Source of the DNA: Branchiostoma floridae
Taxonomy: Eukaryota; Chordata; Leptocardii; Amphioxiformes; Branchiostomatidae
Length of the DNA stretch: 64,000 nt
Assembly (NCBI RefSeq): GCF_000003815.2
Contig: NC_049979.1
Span: forward strand, 26,140,642-26,204,641
Reading direction: 5' to 3'
Below, in pieces: positions 38,601 through 44,230 of this stretch; the stretch's first letter is position 1, and each line of letters opens with the position of its first letter. The notes under the pieces are model-generated. The model was not told the origin of the DNA and made no database searches. It was given only the letters and a program-made list of their open reading frames with translations. The position numbers were made by a program, and so were the translations under genes.

Positions 38601-40677
38601 GTCTATCTTTTTCTTTATTTATCAAAGAAAGTGCAAATTACACATACAGTGGTACCGTACTCAAGCTGAAAGCTTATGTTCACGGCACCACTCACAAAAT
38701 ACAATGAACAACTCTCTTCTTCTGTGAACGCAATTAAGCATGCTTGGATGCATTTTCTTCATTACACTTCGGAGTGATTTTGAGCCCCCCTATCAGTTTG
38801 TTATGGTACTGCATCGGAACAGGTTTCGTAAGACTTCTGGTCATTATGTTTACTTACTAGATAGCTCTTGTGGTCGGGAAGGAGTGACATAACTTTGAAT
38901 CTGCAGGAGGCATTTCAGTTGGAGAATATAAAATAGAGAAATTCATGAATGGATGAAGGGATTTTCATCATTTTCTACCTGTAGGTAAGTTTGATGAAAG
39001 TCAACGCAATGGTATGTTTTTAATGGAAATTAGGACTTTAGTTGCATAAACAACGAAGAAAATTCATATTTCAATTGTCCTAAATGAAAGAAACTTTATA
39101 CCCTTATATGTGTATCTTGTTTTGCTCTTTGTATGTCGTTCCAAAATGATAGCCCCAGTTATCATTCCTTCATTTCAAAGAGATGTGTATTCTCCTACGC
39201 AGAGACATCCAATGGCGCCAGCACACCGCCTCTTGTCTGTACTCTGCTATCTTAGCCGTCACCATCAGTTCCTGTGGGCGTCGCCACAAACTATACATCA
39301 GCCAATCAGAGGATAGGCCTTTCAGTTTTCAAAAGGGATCTCGCATATATAAGGGTAAGCTCATTGATATTTAGCAGGGCAGTCAGAAACTGATAGTGAC
39401 GGTTGAGATAGCAGAGTACAGGCGGTTTGGTGACGCCATTGGATGTCTCTGTGTAGGAGAATGCGGAATTTGTTGAAGATATAAGCATATACAGTAAAGA
39501 AATCAGTGGCTCCAACCTCTAATCACATCTCTCCTATAGCTTTCAGCACATCTGGAGGTCTGCTCTTTGGAGGCGAGGCTGACGGCTACATCAACATCCT
39601 GACCTCCGCACGAACCTTGCTCGTCATGATGTTCGGAGACACGACTTTCAAAGACATGTCCGCAGACCACCTCGTCATTTTTCGCATTTATTTTCTGAGG
39701 TAGGTGGCAATAAGTCAATAAAGCGCCAACCGGCAAATATGTCGACGTTAGTATTAATTAAACGTAGTAAAACCTACAGCGATTCCTTTTTCTTACATAT
39801 TGTAATTCCCAACATACAATTCTAGGGATGGCATTGAATGTAGTCAAGCAGATCCTACGGTAGCATAAGATAGTATCAAAAGCTGTCAGAGGAGTACTAG
39901 TGAAGCCAGCCTAGGAGTGTATTCGGCTACCGACCAGCTATACTCCTTAGCCAGCTTCGATACTATCGTATGCCACTGGTAAATCTGCATGGAGCTTGAT
40001 GGAATGTGCTTTCTTGTAGTTTCGTGATAGCGGTGGTGATGATCCTGGCCAACATGTTCCTGGGCATACTGGACGAACAATTCGCTACATCAAAGAACAA
40101 CCCGGACGGTCCCGGCGGGGATAGTGACATGGGCGACTTTATGGTGGACAGGGCCCTGCAGTATTTCGGGATAGGGACCAGGTCCGTGTGTCCAAGAGGT
40201 ACAAAACCACGCTGTTTTAGTAGTCTATAGTAGTCCATAACAGATAGCCTACAACAGATGCGAGCGTGCGAAAAAACTCAAAGTAGGCCACGCAAGTCTC
40301 GACCGAGTTCTCGTAACTCTCGTGAGAACTAGGTCATTCCGTGAACAAGATGGACTGATAGTCATCGAAAATTTGGGAGCACGTGTGTTTACCTTTAAAA
40401 AGTATTCAATGTTAGATGAAAATTCTATTAAAAGTAGTCTAGAAGTTTAAACAAATTACTAAACACACAGAGGGCGGTGTACAGACTTGATTATTCATTT
40501 TTGTTCTTTCACAACTTCTTCTCTGACTTTTGACTTGTGTGTAGATTTTACTGAATACTGGCGTCTTTTTTAGCTCCAGAAGCTAAGGGGACATACGAAG
40601 AGGAAGAAGCGCCCGAAGACGTGCGAGAGTTGGAGTGTAAACTGGACCTAGTTCTGAAGAAGATCAACTTGCTGTAG
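11567..40677 (+). CDS. Polycystin-1-like (REJ-GPS-PLAT-channel) gene, 31 exons, complete coding region
   Basis: This is a multi-exon gene for a polycystin-1-family membrane protein of about 1,941 residues. I joined 31 exons by consensus splice sites, and every intron phase matches. Domain order: signal peptide (residues 1-20), REJ-type ectodomain (about 32-700), GAIN/GPS (about 740-940, cleavage motif HLT at 929-931), TM1 (about 959-981), PLAT (about 991-1115), TM2-TM6, a large polycystin extracellular loop (about 1450-1660), then channel helices with pore sequence LLVMMFGDTTF and a charged tail. There are no PKD, WSC, LRR or C-type lectin domains, so the order is closest to PKD1L2/PKDREJ-type proteins. 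Members of the family are ciliary or sperm-surface receptors that pair with TRPP channels; the role here is inferred. A tandem paralogue ends at 819. Confidence 0.88.
11661..14174. other. Intron 1 with dispersed repeats
   Basis: This is a 2.5-kb intron. A segment pair at 12540-12640 and 12980-13040 shares ACCGCGAACTCAAAA/ACCGTGAACTCAAAA and CCGCTAAC, so it is a repeat. There is a (TG)n-G9 tract at 13630-13663. No additional exon is evident. Confidence 0.5.
14175..14592 (+). CDS. Polycystin gene exon 2: REJ ectodomain
   Basis: Acceptor tacttcag|GTCCGG, donor ATCAG|gtacga. It encodes an extracellular segment with CYSGQVSFSWHCRRN, several NxS/T sites and beta-rich sequence ending VNATVGGASAVFAQELHIIV, as in receptor-for-egg-jelly modules. 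At 418 nt it is the second-longest exon of the gene, after exon 26. Confidence 0.85.
14593..14995. repeat. Dispersed inverted-motif repeat in intron 2
   Basis: It contains several TTTATCC..GGTAACCT boxes and two copies of GTTTGAAACCACCATCTGTC / CCACCGTCCGTCGACTTGA. It is related to repeats near 6425 and 11340. It begins directly after the exon 2 donor. Confidence 0.55.
15403..15611 (+). CDS. Polycystin gene exon 3: REJ ectodomain
   Basis: Acceptor ccaggtgcag|GGATAA, donor GAATCAG|gtaggt. It encodes LEVGCVTGCDPSDSGAW and ASITWDYRWQLYEEN, a Cys/Trp pattern of the REJ module. The upstream TAG in another frame is avoided by the phase carried from exon 2. Confidence 0.82.
15731..15980. mobile_element. 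MITE with ~33-bp terminal inverted repeats
   Basis: ATAAGCCTCCTTACACTAGT (15731) mirrors ACTAGTGTAAGAAGGCTTAT (15961-15980). Inner palindromic arms (GGTAATATGTCAAAGTTCAA against TTCAACTTTGACATATTACC) extend the hairpin. It is non-coding and intronic. The inner arms resemble those of the element at 20130. Confidence 0.78.
16330..16503 (+). CDS. Polycystin gene exon 4: REJ ectodomain
   Basis: Acceptor gtgttacag|GTGAAG, donor AAAACAG|gtagca. It encodes LEPGKKYRFRVTGRNSEGSS, a fibronectin-like strand pattern usual in REJ modules, ending YDVNCSVTPKT. Confidence 0.85.
16640..16800. repeat. TCTCGCGAGA-palindrome dispersed repeat, copy 1
   Basis: The sequence AATTTTCTTCAAGCAATG, then TCTCGCGAGA at 16751-16760 inside a larger imperfect hairpin (CCTAGTCTCGA...CGAGACTAGG). 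The same family appears near 20540-20700, 31545-31665, 36300-37060 and 40280-40430. Confidence 0.65.
17162..17400 (+). CDS. Polycystin gene exon 5: REJ ectodomain
   Basis: Acceptor tttcctgcag|GTTTTT, donor GCGTCG|gtgagt, ending in phase 0. It encodes IDYSFFSGNTLLSEQD and IKVQARGDEIFYSECTVNAS, the closing strand of an extracellular REJ module. Confidence 0.85.
18018..18130. repeat. Dispersed ~110-bp repeat, copy 1
   Basis: CACCTTTGACCCTTTGCTGA, then CGTCACACTTCCG and TTGAGAAGG, recurs at 33716-33830 with about 80% identity by eye. It is intronic and non-coding. Confidence 0.6.
18285..18437 (+). CDS. Polycystin gene exon 6: post-REJ helical linker
   Basis: Acceptor tgtccgcag|GTTTTG, donor TTAGCG|gtaagt, 51 codons in phase 0. 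It encodes a helical, Ala-rich stretch (EVTIDQGDAAAAATLAVGIV) like the helical subdomain that opens GAIN-type regions. Confidence 0.82.
18943..19149 (+). CDS. Polycystin gene exon 7: ectodomain
   Basis: Acceptor ttccattag|GATTTA, donor ACTAAG|gtattc, 69 codons in phase 0. Another GT occurs at 19139, but only the AAG|gtattc site keeps frame with exon 8. Confidence 0.8.
19901..20044 (+). CDS. Polycystin gene exon 8: ectodomain, helical
   Basis: Acceptor ccacacacag|CTGCAG, donor TCACAG|gtacga, 48 codons. It encodes SNLIDKLSDRANELLDAASL, an amphipathic helix as in the GAIN helical subdomain. Confidence 0.85.
20130..20321. mobile_element. MITE with long hairpin arms
   Basis: The arm TCTAGGTAATATGTCAAAG (20178) mirrors CTTTGACATATTACCTAGA (20258-20276). 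The outer arms (TTTCACAGAGATCA against TGATCTATGTGGAA) also pair. It is intronic. Confidence 0.72.
20419..20524 (+). CDS. Polycystin gene exon 9: ectodomain
   Basis: Acceptor ttcaacag|ATTACA, donor TCTGAAG|gtatag, ending in phase 1. It encodes ITAVESLHLYATNLNLDVLA. Confidence 0.82.
20530..20700. repeat. TCTCGCGAGA-palindrome dispersed repeat, copy 2
   Basis: TCTCGCGAGA lies at 20586-20595. The flanks AAATTTTCTTCAAGCAAT and ATTGCTTGAAGAAAATT (20679) form terminal inverted repeats, which suggests a MITE. Confidence 0.65.
21060..21535 (-). pseudogene. Penelope-like/GIY-YIG retroelement C-terminal fragment
   Basis: On the minus strand 21531-21340 reads SYIKDIPLDWRQQTSLTANH, then YYKRRVMEAIYEQIYNPTLN and RKGGLCVELSPV. 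This 'DW....A....+RRV.EAI......LNR..G..L...' pattern ends the GIY-YIG endonuclease region of Penelope-like retroelements. The trailing non-coding part (to about 21060) includes CTGATGAAGGTGTCTGAGAG on the minus strand. It is a 5'-truncated, dead copy in an intron. Confidence 0.55.
21645..21736 (+). CDS. Polycystin gene exon 10: ectodomain
   Basis: Acceptor gcatatag|GTATAC, donor AGCATG|gtaaag. Joined to exon 9 it reads GIHNGIGAVLQNVMEENGVS and ends in phase 0. Confidence 0.8.
22583..22834 (+). CDS. Polycystin gene exon 11: GAIN-type ectodomain
   Basis: Acceptor ttctgtcag|TTACCC, donor TCAAAG|gtaaga, 84 codons. It encodes PPVVFDLPIGTVLYQKLTAE, the beginning of the beta-sandwich part before the GPS. 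Confidence 0.87.
23635..23766 (+). CDS. Polycystin gene exon 12: GAIN-type ectodomain
   Basis: Acceptor ctactgttag|TTTGTAGC, donor TTAGAG|gtaagt. It reads FVAFNRNPMTWDPDTDPRSS. The nearer AG at 23640-23641 would break the frame and is rejected. Confidence 0.82.
23875..24040. repeat. Second truncated copy of the retroelement 3' end
   Basis: GCCGATGTAGGTGGCGCT and CGTCCCAAACGTGGCTCAGG match 21167-21225 (GCCGATGTAGGTGGCGCTTT, TATCCCAAACGTGGCCAAGG). Only the 3' part of the element is present. Confidence 0.55.
24221..24437. mobile_element. Probable MITE
   Basis: The ends CAGTCACTCAAGCAACTGGA (24227) and TCCGGTTGCTTGAGTAACGG (24413-24432) are imperfect inverted repeats. The interior has a second inverted pair (GTGATTGGACGAAAA against CCGTCCAATCACTG). 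A related end, CAGTTGCTTGAGTAACTG, occurs at 46479. Confidence 0.55.
24686..24848 (+). CDS. Polycystin gene exon 13: GAIN-type ectodomain
   Basis: Acceptor tttcgcag|TTTCAC, donor GTCATTG|gtacgt, ending in phase 1. It carries NxS/T sites and a strand-rich segment PTPVLVMLIPPPHVI. Confidence 0.85.
25508..25699 (+). CDS. Polycystin gene exon 14: GAIN-type ectodomain
   Basis: The acceptor is ctcaccag|CATACC. The AG eight bases later would break phase. The donor is AATTAG|gtatgc. It encodes AYQVYMQYNEPPTPDNHNF and PEVNGTYYIGVKEL, the 'Y-V-Y' and 'G-YYIGV' strands usual before a polycystin GPS. Confidence 0.85.
26207..26370 (+). CDS. Polycystin gene exon 15: first half of GPS
   Basis: Acceptor cctggcag|GCTATC, donor TGTACG|gttagt. 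It encodes LAILTPQCVWWDKKGVGQWD. CVWW...W is the first part of the GPS motif (Cys/Trp pairs), completed by exon 16. Confidence 0.88.
27214..27291. repeat. 37-bp-arm hairpin
   Basis: The left arm GTTTGTGCCCCGAAC...AACCGTGC (27214-27250) pairs with GCACGGTTT...GGGGCACAAAC (27255-27291) across a 4-base loop, with about two mismatches. A related motif (GCGCCCCGAACCGTGCC) is at 26866-26882. It may be a small foldback element in intron 15. Confidence 0.75.
27490..27720 (+). CDS. Polycystin gene exon 16: GPS cleavage site and TM1
   Basis: Acceptor atttcag|GTGGGC, donor ATCAAG|gtgcga, 77 codons. QCLTTHLTSFG holds the GPS autoproteolysis triad HL/T, so self-cleavage looks possible. After a short linker, VFSTVIVMFGIYFIIVFFLF is TM1, followed by basic KADKRDRIK on the cytosolic side. 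Confidence 0.92.
28116..28286 (+). CDS. Polycystin gene exon 17: PLAT domain, first half
   Basis: Acceptor cattttag|TGGGGA, donor AACCAG|gtttat, 57 codons. YLLTVYTGMKAGSGTSSKAG and IILHGADGDTGPRPL are the hallmark first strands of a PLAT/LH2 domain. Confidence 0.92.
28882..29042 (+). CDS. Polycystin gene exon 18: PLAT domain, second half, GC donor
   Basis: Acceptor acttaaag|GTTTTC. It encodes LGGLTHLHVWHDNSGAGGDS and WFLDKIVVGDLQ, the conserved PLAT core. The only donor that keeps frame with exon 19 is AACG|gcaagt, a non-canonical GC donor; nearby GT sites at 29033, 29047 and 29054 give the wrong phase. Confidence 0.85.
29574..29711 (+). CDS. Polycystin gene exon 19: end of PLAT
   Basis: Acceptor gtgattttag|ATACGT, donor CATGAG|gtgtgt. 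Joined to exon 18 it reads RYVFVCQRWLAVEMDDGRVD. 'Y-F-C-RWLA' is the conserved end of the polycystin PLAT domain. Confidence 0.9.
29758..29950. mobile_element. MITE in intron 19
   Basis: ACTACGCATTTACAGCAAAA...GGTGATATATCAAAGG (29765-29810) mirrors TTTGATACATTACCAACAAT...ACACACGCGTACTC (29894-29938). It is related in layout to the hairpin elements at 15731 and 20130. Confidence 0.55.
30356..30506 (+). CDS. Polycystin gene exon 20: TM2
   Basis: Acceptor tctaacag|CGATGG, donor AGACAACAA|gtgcgt. It encodes HLWFSVASRPTRSHFTRVQR, the conserved 'HLW.S...RP..S.FTR.QR' block before TM2 of polycystin-1 proteins, then a hydrophobic segment SLVFLTMITNAMFY. Confidence 0.93.
30554..30795. mobile_element. 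MITE, CCCCTTTCCACTAG family, copy 2
   Basis: ACCCTTTTCCACTAGGACGG and CGTCTAGTGGAAAAGGGGCT are inverted ends. The interior matches 3874-4100 (CAGATCGCTCAACGAATT, GATATACCCAGT). It lies 48 bases after the exon 20 donor. Confidence 0.72.
31225..31410 (+). CDS. Polycystin gene exon 21: TM3
   Basis: Acceptor ccccacag|GTGTAC, donor TCGAAG|gtgagt, 62 codons. LWISVVSTLIVFPVNFVIVY is a membrane helix, followed by a basic, Ser-rich cytosolic loop. Confidence 0.9.
31545..31665. repeat. TCTCGCGAGA-palindrome dispersed repeat, copy 3
   Basis: TCTCGCGAGA lies at 31618-31627 inside CCCAGTTCTCGCGAGAGTTT and CGAGAACTGGG. The flank ACCTCCAAATTTTAAATGGC is shared with other copies. Confidence 0.6.
32440..32667 (+). 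CDS. Polycystin gene exon 22: TM4-TM5
   Basis: Acceptor ttttttaag|ATGCCC, donor CTCAAG|gtattt, 76 codons. LPHWCVYIGWVLVFLSATGS and ILLSIFQSVLIVQPLK match the conserved 'LP.W..Y..W.L.......FFV..Y...WG...S..WL.S...S..QS....P.K' segment of polycystins. Confidence 0.93.
33125..33242 (+). CDS. Polycystin gene exon 23
   Basis: Acceptor ttccccag|GTTCTC, donor GACGCCA|gtaagt, ending in phase 1. It encodes VLLLGLLIAFMFKKLG, the end of TM5, then an acidic cytosolic loop. Confidence 0.88.
33716..33830. repeat. Dispersed ~110-bp repeat, copy 2
   Basis: See 18018-18130. It ends about 105 bases before the exon 24 acceptor. Confidence 0.6.
33938..34170 (+). CDS. Polycystin gene exon 24: TM6
   Basis: Acceptor cctacccag|AGGAAG, donor AAAAAG|gtatac. 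It encodes a basic helix (ARALRLKEARMRTILWDVFK) and then HFLVVAVVFYLAFSSS, the membrane segment before the polycystin loop. An internal GT at 34152 would break the frame. Confidence 0.88.
34240..34540 (-). pseudogene. Non-LTR retrotransposon RT C-terminal fragment
   Basis: On the minus strand the peptide runs LVTSELILWEPVQGKRKPGR, QKTTFIDTHKRDSGL and ELRSLMKDREEWRR. This is the same 'GRP..TF.......L.....M.DR..W' LINE signature as at 4545-4826, and independent of it in sequence. It is 5'-truncated and lies in intron 24. Confidence 0.6.
34620..34845. repeat. (ATCAT)n pentanucleotide microsatellite
   Basis: Runs of TATCATATCATATCATATCA with local drift to ATGTC and ATATATC units. The ORFs through it are artefacts. 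Confidence 0.95.
35051..35192 (+). CDS. Polycystin gene exon 25: start of polycystin extracellular loop
   Basis: Acceptor ggaaattag|GTTGAT, donor CGACCAG|gtataa. It encodes DKLWSWSNTELLGVLF and YRVGAAAFKQFRSRPG; the 'W.W....L' and 'G....RQ.R' patterns open the polycystin (TOP) domain. Confidence 0.9.
35714..36198 (+). CDS. Polycystin gene exon 26: polycystin (TOP) domain
   Basis: Acceptor tatctcag|GTGACT, donor TTCCAG|gtagga, 485 nt. It encodes the extracellular cap, with LPYSGQVKTYVDGAYMFEIG, RLQERGWLDGFTEAVVVEIN and AYNANADLFAVITLLVEFVA. These are the 'Y.GGGY...L', 'L...WID..TRAVF.EF..YN....LF' positions of the family. Confidence 0.94.
36472..36670 (+). mobile_element. tRNA-derived SINE
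   Basis: GGCGTGGCGTAACTGGTAGA looks like an A box and GTTCGATCCC (36527) a B box. They are followed by a conserved body CCTTGGGAAAGGCACTTTAC and CACTTCACCCAGGTGTAAAA. The cloverleaf is degenerate and the body is a SINE type. Reverse fragments occur near 36850-36905 and 37880-38045. Confidence 0.7.
37339..37537 (+). CDS. Polycystin gene exon 27: channel helices
   Basis: Acceptor atttacag|ATCGCC, donor CTTAAAG|gtacga. FVVLFALSLFREGKKMFHQK, then YFCKPWNCLEFLRLLICVVA, fit the S2-S3-like helices with the conserved 'W...E......'. Confidence 0.92.
37880..38045 (-). mobile_element. tRNA-derived SINE, reverse orientation
   Basis: On the minus strand it shows GGCGTAATCGGCAGCGAATT, GGTTCAAATCATGCC (B-box-like) and CCCTTGGGAAAGGTACTTTA, the same family as 36472-36670 but more diverged. 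Confidence 0.6.
38249..38449 (+). CDS. Polycystin gene exon 28: channel helices
   Basis: Acceptor gttgccag|GCGGTT, donor TTTATAG|gtgggt. It encodes FASVLAILVFVMTLQFLQLL, FNRSIGVLFHTLRKATSKIA and FMSMLCVVFI. This is the S4-S5-like block ('LLRFN..I..L..TL..A...L..F'). Confidence 0.94.
39540..39699 (+). CDS. Polycystin gene exon 29: pore region
   Basis: Acceptor tcctatag|CTTTCA, donor CTGAG|gtaggt. It encodes ARTLLVMMFGDTTFKDM. The 'LL..M.GD..F' segment is at the place of the TRPP pore helix and selectivity filter. Thr occupies filter positions where other family members differ, so selectivity cannot be read from it. Confidence 0.92.
40020..40198 (+). CDS. Polycystin gene exon 30: last TM helix
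   Basis: Acceptor tttcttgtag|TTTCGT, donor CCAAGAG|gtacaa. It encodes FVIAVVMILANMFLGILDEQ and the proximal tail, nearly identical to 359-537. Confidence 0.93.
40574..40677 (+). CDS. Polycystin gene exon 31: C-terminal tail and stop
   Basis: Acceptor ctttttttag|CTCCAG, stop TAG at 40675-40677. The tail (TYEEEEAPEDVRELECKLDL) is acidic and then helical, possibly a short coiled coil. It is homologous to 722-819. The 3' UTR runs into an assembly gap at 40835. Confidence 0.88.
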
Positions 40678-40834
40678 TTTACTGTAGTTGATATATGAGT
40701 CAACAGGAGTCAAGCAGTCGTATCAAATCGAACATTCATTAGATTGTTCAGATCGAGTAACGATATATCATATAACTTAAGATAAAGTAGCAAACATAAC
40801 CTGGTATATATATGATAGAAAAATTCTAACACTT

Positions 40835-40934
40835 NNNNNNNNNNNNNNNNNNNNNNNNNNNNNNNNNNNNNNNNNNNNNNNNNNNNNNNNNNNNNNNNNN
40901 NNNNNNNNNNNNNNNNNNNNNNNNNNNNNNNNNN
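40835..40934. other. Assembly gap (100 N)
   Basis: A run of exactly 100 N, a convention for a gap of unknown size. Sequence on its two sides need not be adjacent in the genome. Confidence 0.98.
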
Positions 40935-41214
40935 TCCTCTGTCTGATGCTTGTGTCTCTTCTATCCCCTCCCTATCCTCTACCCTCCTCTGTCTGCTGTT
41001 TGTGACTCTTCTATCCCCTCCCTATCCTCCACCCTCCTCTGTCTGCTGTTTGTGTCTATTCTATCCCCTCCCTATCCTCTACCCTCCTCTGTCTGCTGTT
41101 TGTGTCTCTTCTATCCTCTACCCTCCTCTGTCTGCTGTTTGTGTGTCTTCTATCCCCTCCCTATCCTCTACCCTCCTCTGTCTGCTGCTTGTGTGTCTTT
41201 TATCCCCTCCTTAT
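40935..41214. repeat. 50-bp minisatellite, left block
   Basis: About six units of roughly 50 bp (one of 39 bp) built on ACCCTCCTCTGTCTGCTG and TCTTCTATCCCCTCCCTAT. It continues after the inserted elements at 43673. Confidence 0.9.
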
Positions 41215-41874
41215 GGGGGCACACACCAGTTTATTTGGGGTTTCAATTGGAGGCGGCATACCCTAAAGTCTAGCGACCAGCTCTACCAGGGAATTATCCT
41301 GAAGCAAAATAACTGTATATCTGGTGAAAGCATATTCCTTTAGATACAAGACAAACTAAGTTTCGATCCTTCAATTTCTCTGATTTTAAAAAATTAGAGG
41401 GAAAAAACATTATTTTCATGTAAAAAATAATGCAAAAAATCGGGCATTTTGGCATTGAAAGAAAAACATGAAGATGATTTTTCCGGCAAACACGACTGAT
41501 ACTGTCAGAAAGAGGAAAACCTAACGAGTAATCCAGCTAATTATAAAGAAAATTCTAGTACTACAGTTTTTTTAATCATCCACGGCGCGCGGCATTACAA
41601 CTAGGCTTAACACAGCGCTTCAGAGGACAATCTAGGTCACGAGCCGAATCACATTCAGGCGTAGGAATATCCCGGAAGTAAGACGCGGACCAAAACACAA
41701 TTTGCACCGAAAACACACCATTTCCTACGCTTTTCAGCCATGTAACCGTTTAATGTCAATTCGCAGGAAATAATGAGAAATGTCAACTCAAACATGGACC
41801 CTCGGAAGCCTTTCGTCACTTTTTTCTCGCGCACTAGCTCGGACCCCTGTCGCGGAAGAACTGGTGTGTGCACC
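41215..41874. mobile_element. 660-bp inverted-repeat element, copy R1
   Basis: The start GGGGGCACACACCAGTT mirrors the end AACTGGTGTGTGCACCG, giving terminal inverted repeats of about 17 bp. The left flank is TTAT and the right flank TTAA. TTAA targets and G-rich termini would fit Kolobok- or piggyBac-type elements. The copy at 43013 differs at one base by eye. Confidence 0.72.
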
Positions 41875-41878
41875 GTTA

Positions 41879-43008
41879 ATATATGCAAATTATGATTATT
41901 ATTGTCCATAACTTTAAAACGTTATACTCTATAGTCATGCCAAGTTTGAGTTGTCTGCGACTTTTCTTTCTCGAGTAACAGGTGGTTGAAAGTTGCGGTG
42001 TCGGAAGGCTGATTTTGCGCCTTCAGGCAGGTAGACCATTCAATGCGCATAATAGCAATTACGTCACAATAAGCTTGTCCTATGGAAGAGGTTTTAGGCC
42101 ATTAATACGTGCTAAATGAAGAGGTATGGTCGTGAAAAGGAAAGGCAATGGGCCGCTCTTGCGATGGAGCACACTTTCTCTCTATTTCTAACTGGAATGA
42201 ACAGTAGAAACCACCTAGAACGTAGTTGAGTTCGTGACGTCACAATGCCGGCCACTAGCCTATGTTTGAAAGTAAGAACGCTGCAGCTTTAAGTTCCGCA
42301 CTTCAACGAGAAGCGCTTGAAATGTTATTTTTTGGTCATATCTGGTAGAGGATAGACCTAGCTTTCCCGTCCAAGCGTTTCCATAGGCCGGGCTTCTTTC
42401 ATTTCGTAGAAAAATGAAGTCATATGTTGTATCTTTGGTTAAGATGGAGGCCTATTCTGCATATCCTGCAGGTATGAACTTAAAAACGGGCATCTCCTAA
42501 GATAAGGCTGTGCAGTTTGGTGTCGGTCTCGGTGTAATAAACAAGCCTTGGGATGCATCTTCGGATTGGTGCAACTAACTTGTGTTAATGTCGAGAACTA
42601 GCGCCACGCCGAACTTAACACTTGATTTGCCAGGAAAGTGCAAAAATGACGTCAGCAGGGGCTTTTTTCATTGAAAAACGCTTGCCGCTTGATGTAGAAG
42701 CAACTGTGAAACGTGTAAATGCGATTTACAGGTGCCCCAGAGGTTGTGTAGCAGAAACAACAATGTTTCTGTAATTGTTATGTAATCTATGCTTAGCACA
42801 CACACTTCAAAGGCTCTGCGACCGTGTTTGAGGGGGGTGGGGGTGGGGAGGGGGGCAAATCCACCAATTATATGACAGTGTAGAATCATATCAAAACCTG
42901 AGAAATCCGGCTTTTTTTAACTAGAATTTGATCGAGGCTATACACTTTCATTGGAAAAATGCAATTTGTTGGCTATTATCGCTAATACTTTTTTCAGGAG
43001 GGGCGCTT
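41879..43008. other. 1.1-kb unique segment between the two 660-bp elements
   Basis: No exon or domain is recognisable. It is flanked on both inner sides by TTAA. Confidence 0.5.
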
Positions 43009-43012
43009 TTAA

Positions 43013-43672
43013 GGGGGCACACACCAGTTTATTTGGGGTTTCAATTGGAGGCGGCATACCCTAAAGTCTAGCGACCAGCTCTACCAGGGAATTATCCTGA
43101 AGCAAAATAACTGTATATCTGGTGAAAGCATATTCCTTTAGCTACAAGACAAACTAAGTTTCGATCCTTCAATTTCTCTGATTTTAAAAAATTAGAGGGA
43201 AAAAACATTATTTTCATGTAAAAAATAATGCAAAAAATCGGGCATTTTGGCATTGAAAGAAAAACATGAAGATGATTTTTCCGGCAAACACGACTGATAC
43301 TGTCAGAAAGAGGAAAACCTAACGAGTAATCCAGCTAATTATAAAGAAAATTCTAGTACTACAGTTTTTTTAATCATCCACGGCGCGCGGCATTACAACT
43401 AGGCTTAACACAGCGCTTCAGAGGACAATCTAGGTCACGAGCCGAATCACATTCAGGCGTAGGAATATCCCGGAAGTAAGACGCGGACCAAAACACAATT
43501 TGCACCGAAAACACACCATTTCCTACGCTTTTCAGCCATGTAACCGTTTAATGTCAATTCGCAGGAAATAATGAGAAATGTCAACTCAAACATGGACCCT
43601 CGGAAGCCTTTCGTCACTTTTTTCTCGCGCACTAGCTCGGACCCCTGTCGCGGAAGAACTGGTGTGTGCACC
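43013..43672. mobile_element. 660-bp inverted-repeat element, copy R2
   Basis: The same sequence and orientation as 41215-41874, with equal length (the only difference seen is TAGCTACAAG for TAGATACAAG). The left flank is TTAA and the right flank TTAT, the mirror of R1. Confidence 0.72.
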
Positions 43673-43905
43673 GTTATCCTCTACCCTCCTCTGTCTGCTG
43701 ATTGTGTGTCTTCTATCCCCTCCCTATCCTCTACCCTCCTCTGTCTGCTGTTTGTGTCTCTTCTATCCTCTCCCTATCCTCTACCCTCCTCTGTCTGCTG
43801 CTTGTGTGTCTTTTATCCCCTCCTTATCCTCTACCCTCCTCTGTCTGCTGATTGTGTGTCTTCTATCCCCTCCCTATCCTCTACTCTTCGCTGTCTACTG
43901 TTCGC
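43673..43905. repeat. 50-bp minisatellite, right block
   Basis: It resumes the array broken at 41214. The natural unit junction CTCCTTATCCTCTACC is split exactly at TTAT by the R1-unique-R2 block. Confidence 0.9.
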
Positions 43906-43929
43906 TGTCTCCCACACAACATATGCAAC

Positions 43930-44168
43930 GCAACATACGTATAATCACACACACACTCAGGTACATAGACACACATATAAACATCACATAGACACATGAA
44001 CACACACATACACATAGCACACACACATATAAAGCACACACACAGCACGCATCGCTCACACAGGCACATAGAAATTTCTGCACACTGTGACACATATGCA
44101 CTTCACACACACACAAGCACACCATAGACACAAACACACGCACGCACATACACACACGCACGCACAGT

Positions 44169-44206
<38 letters not shown>

Positions 44207-44230
44207 GCACATCACACACACACACGTCCC
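43930..44230. repeat. CA-rich simple sequence
   Basis: Imperfect (CA)n with ACACATA and ACGC interruptions. ORFs on both strands are compositional artefacts. Confidence 0.92.
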
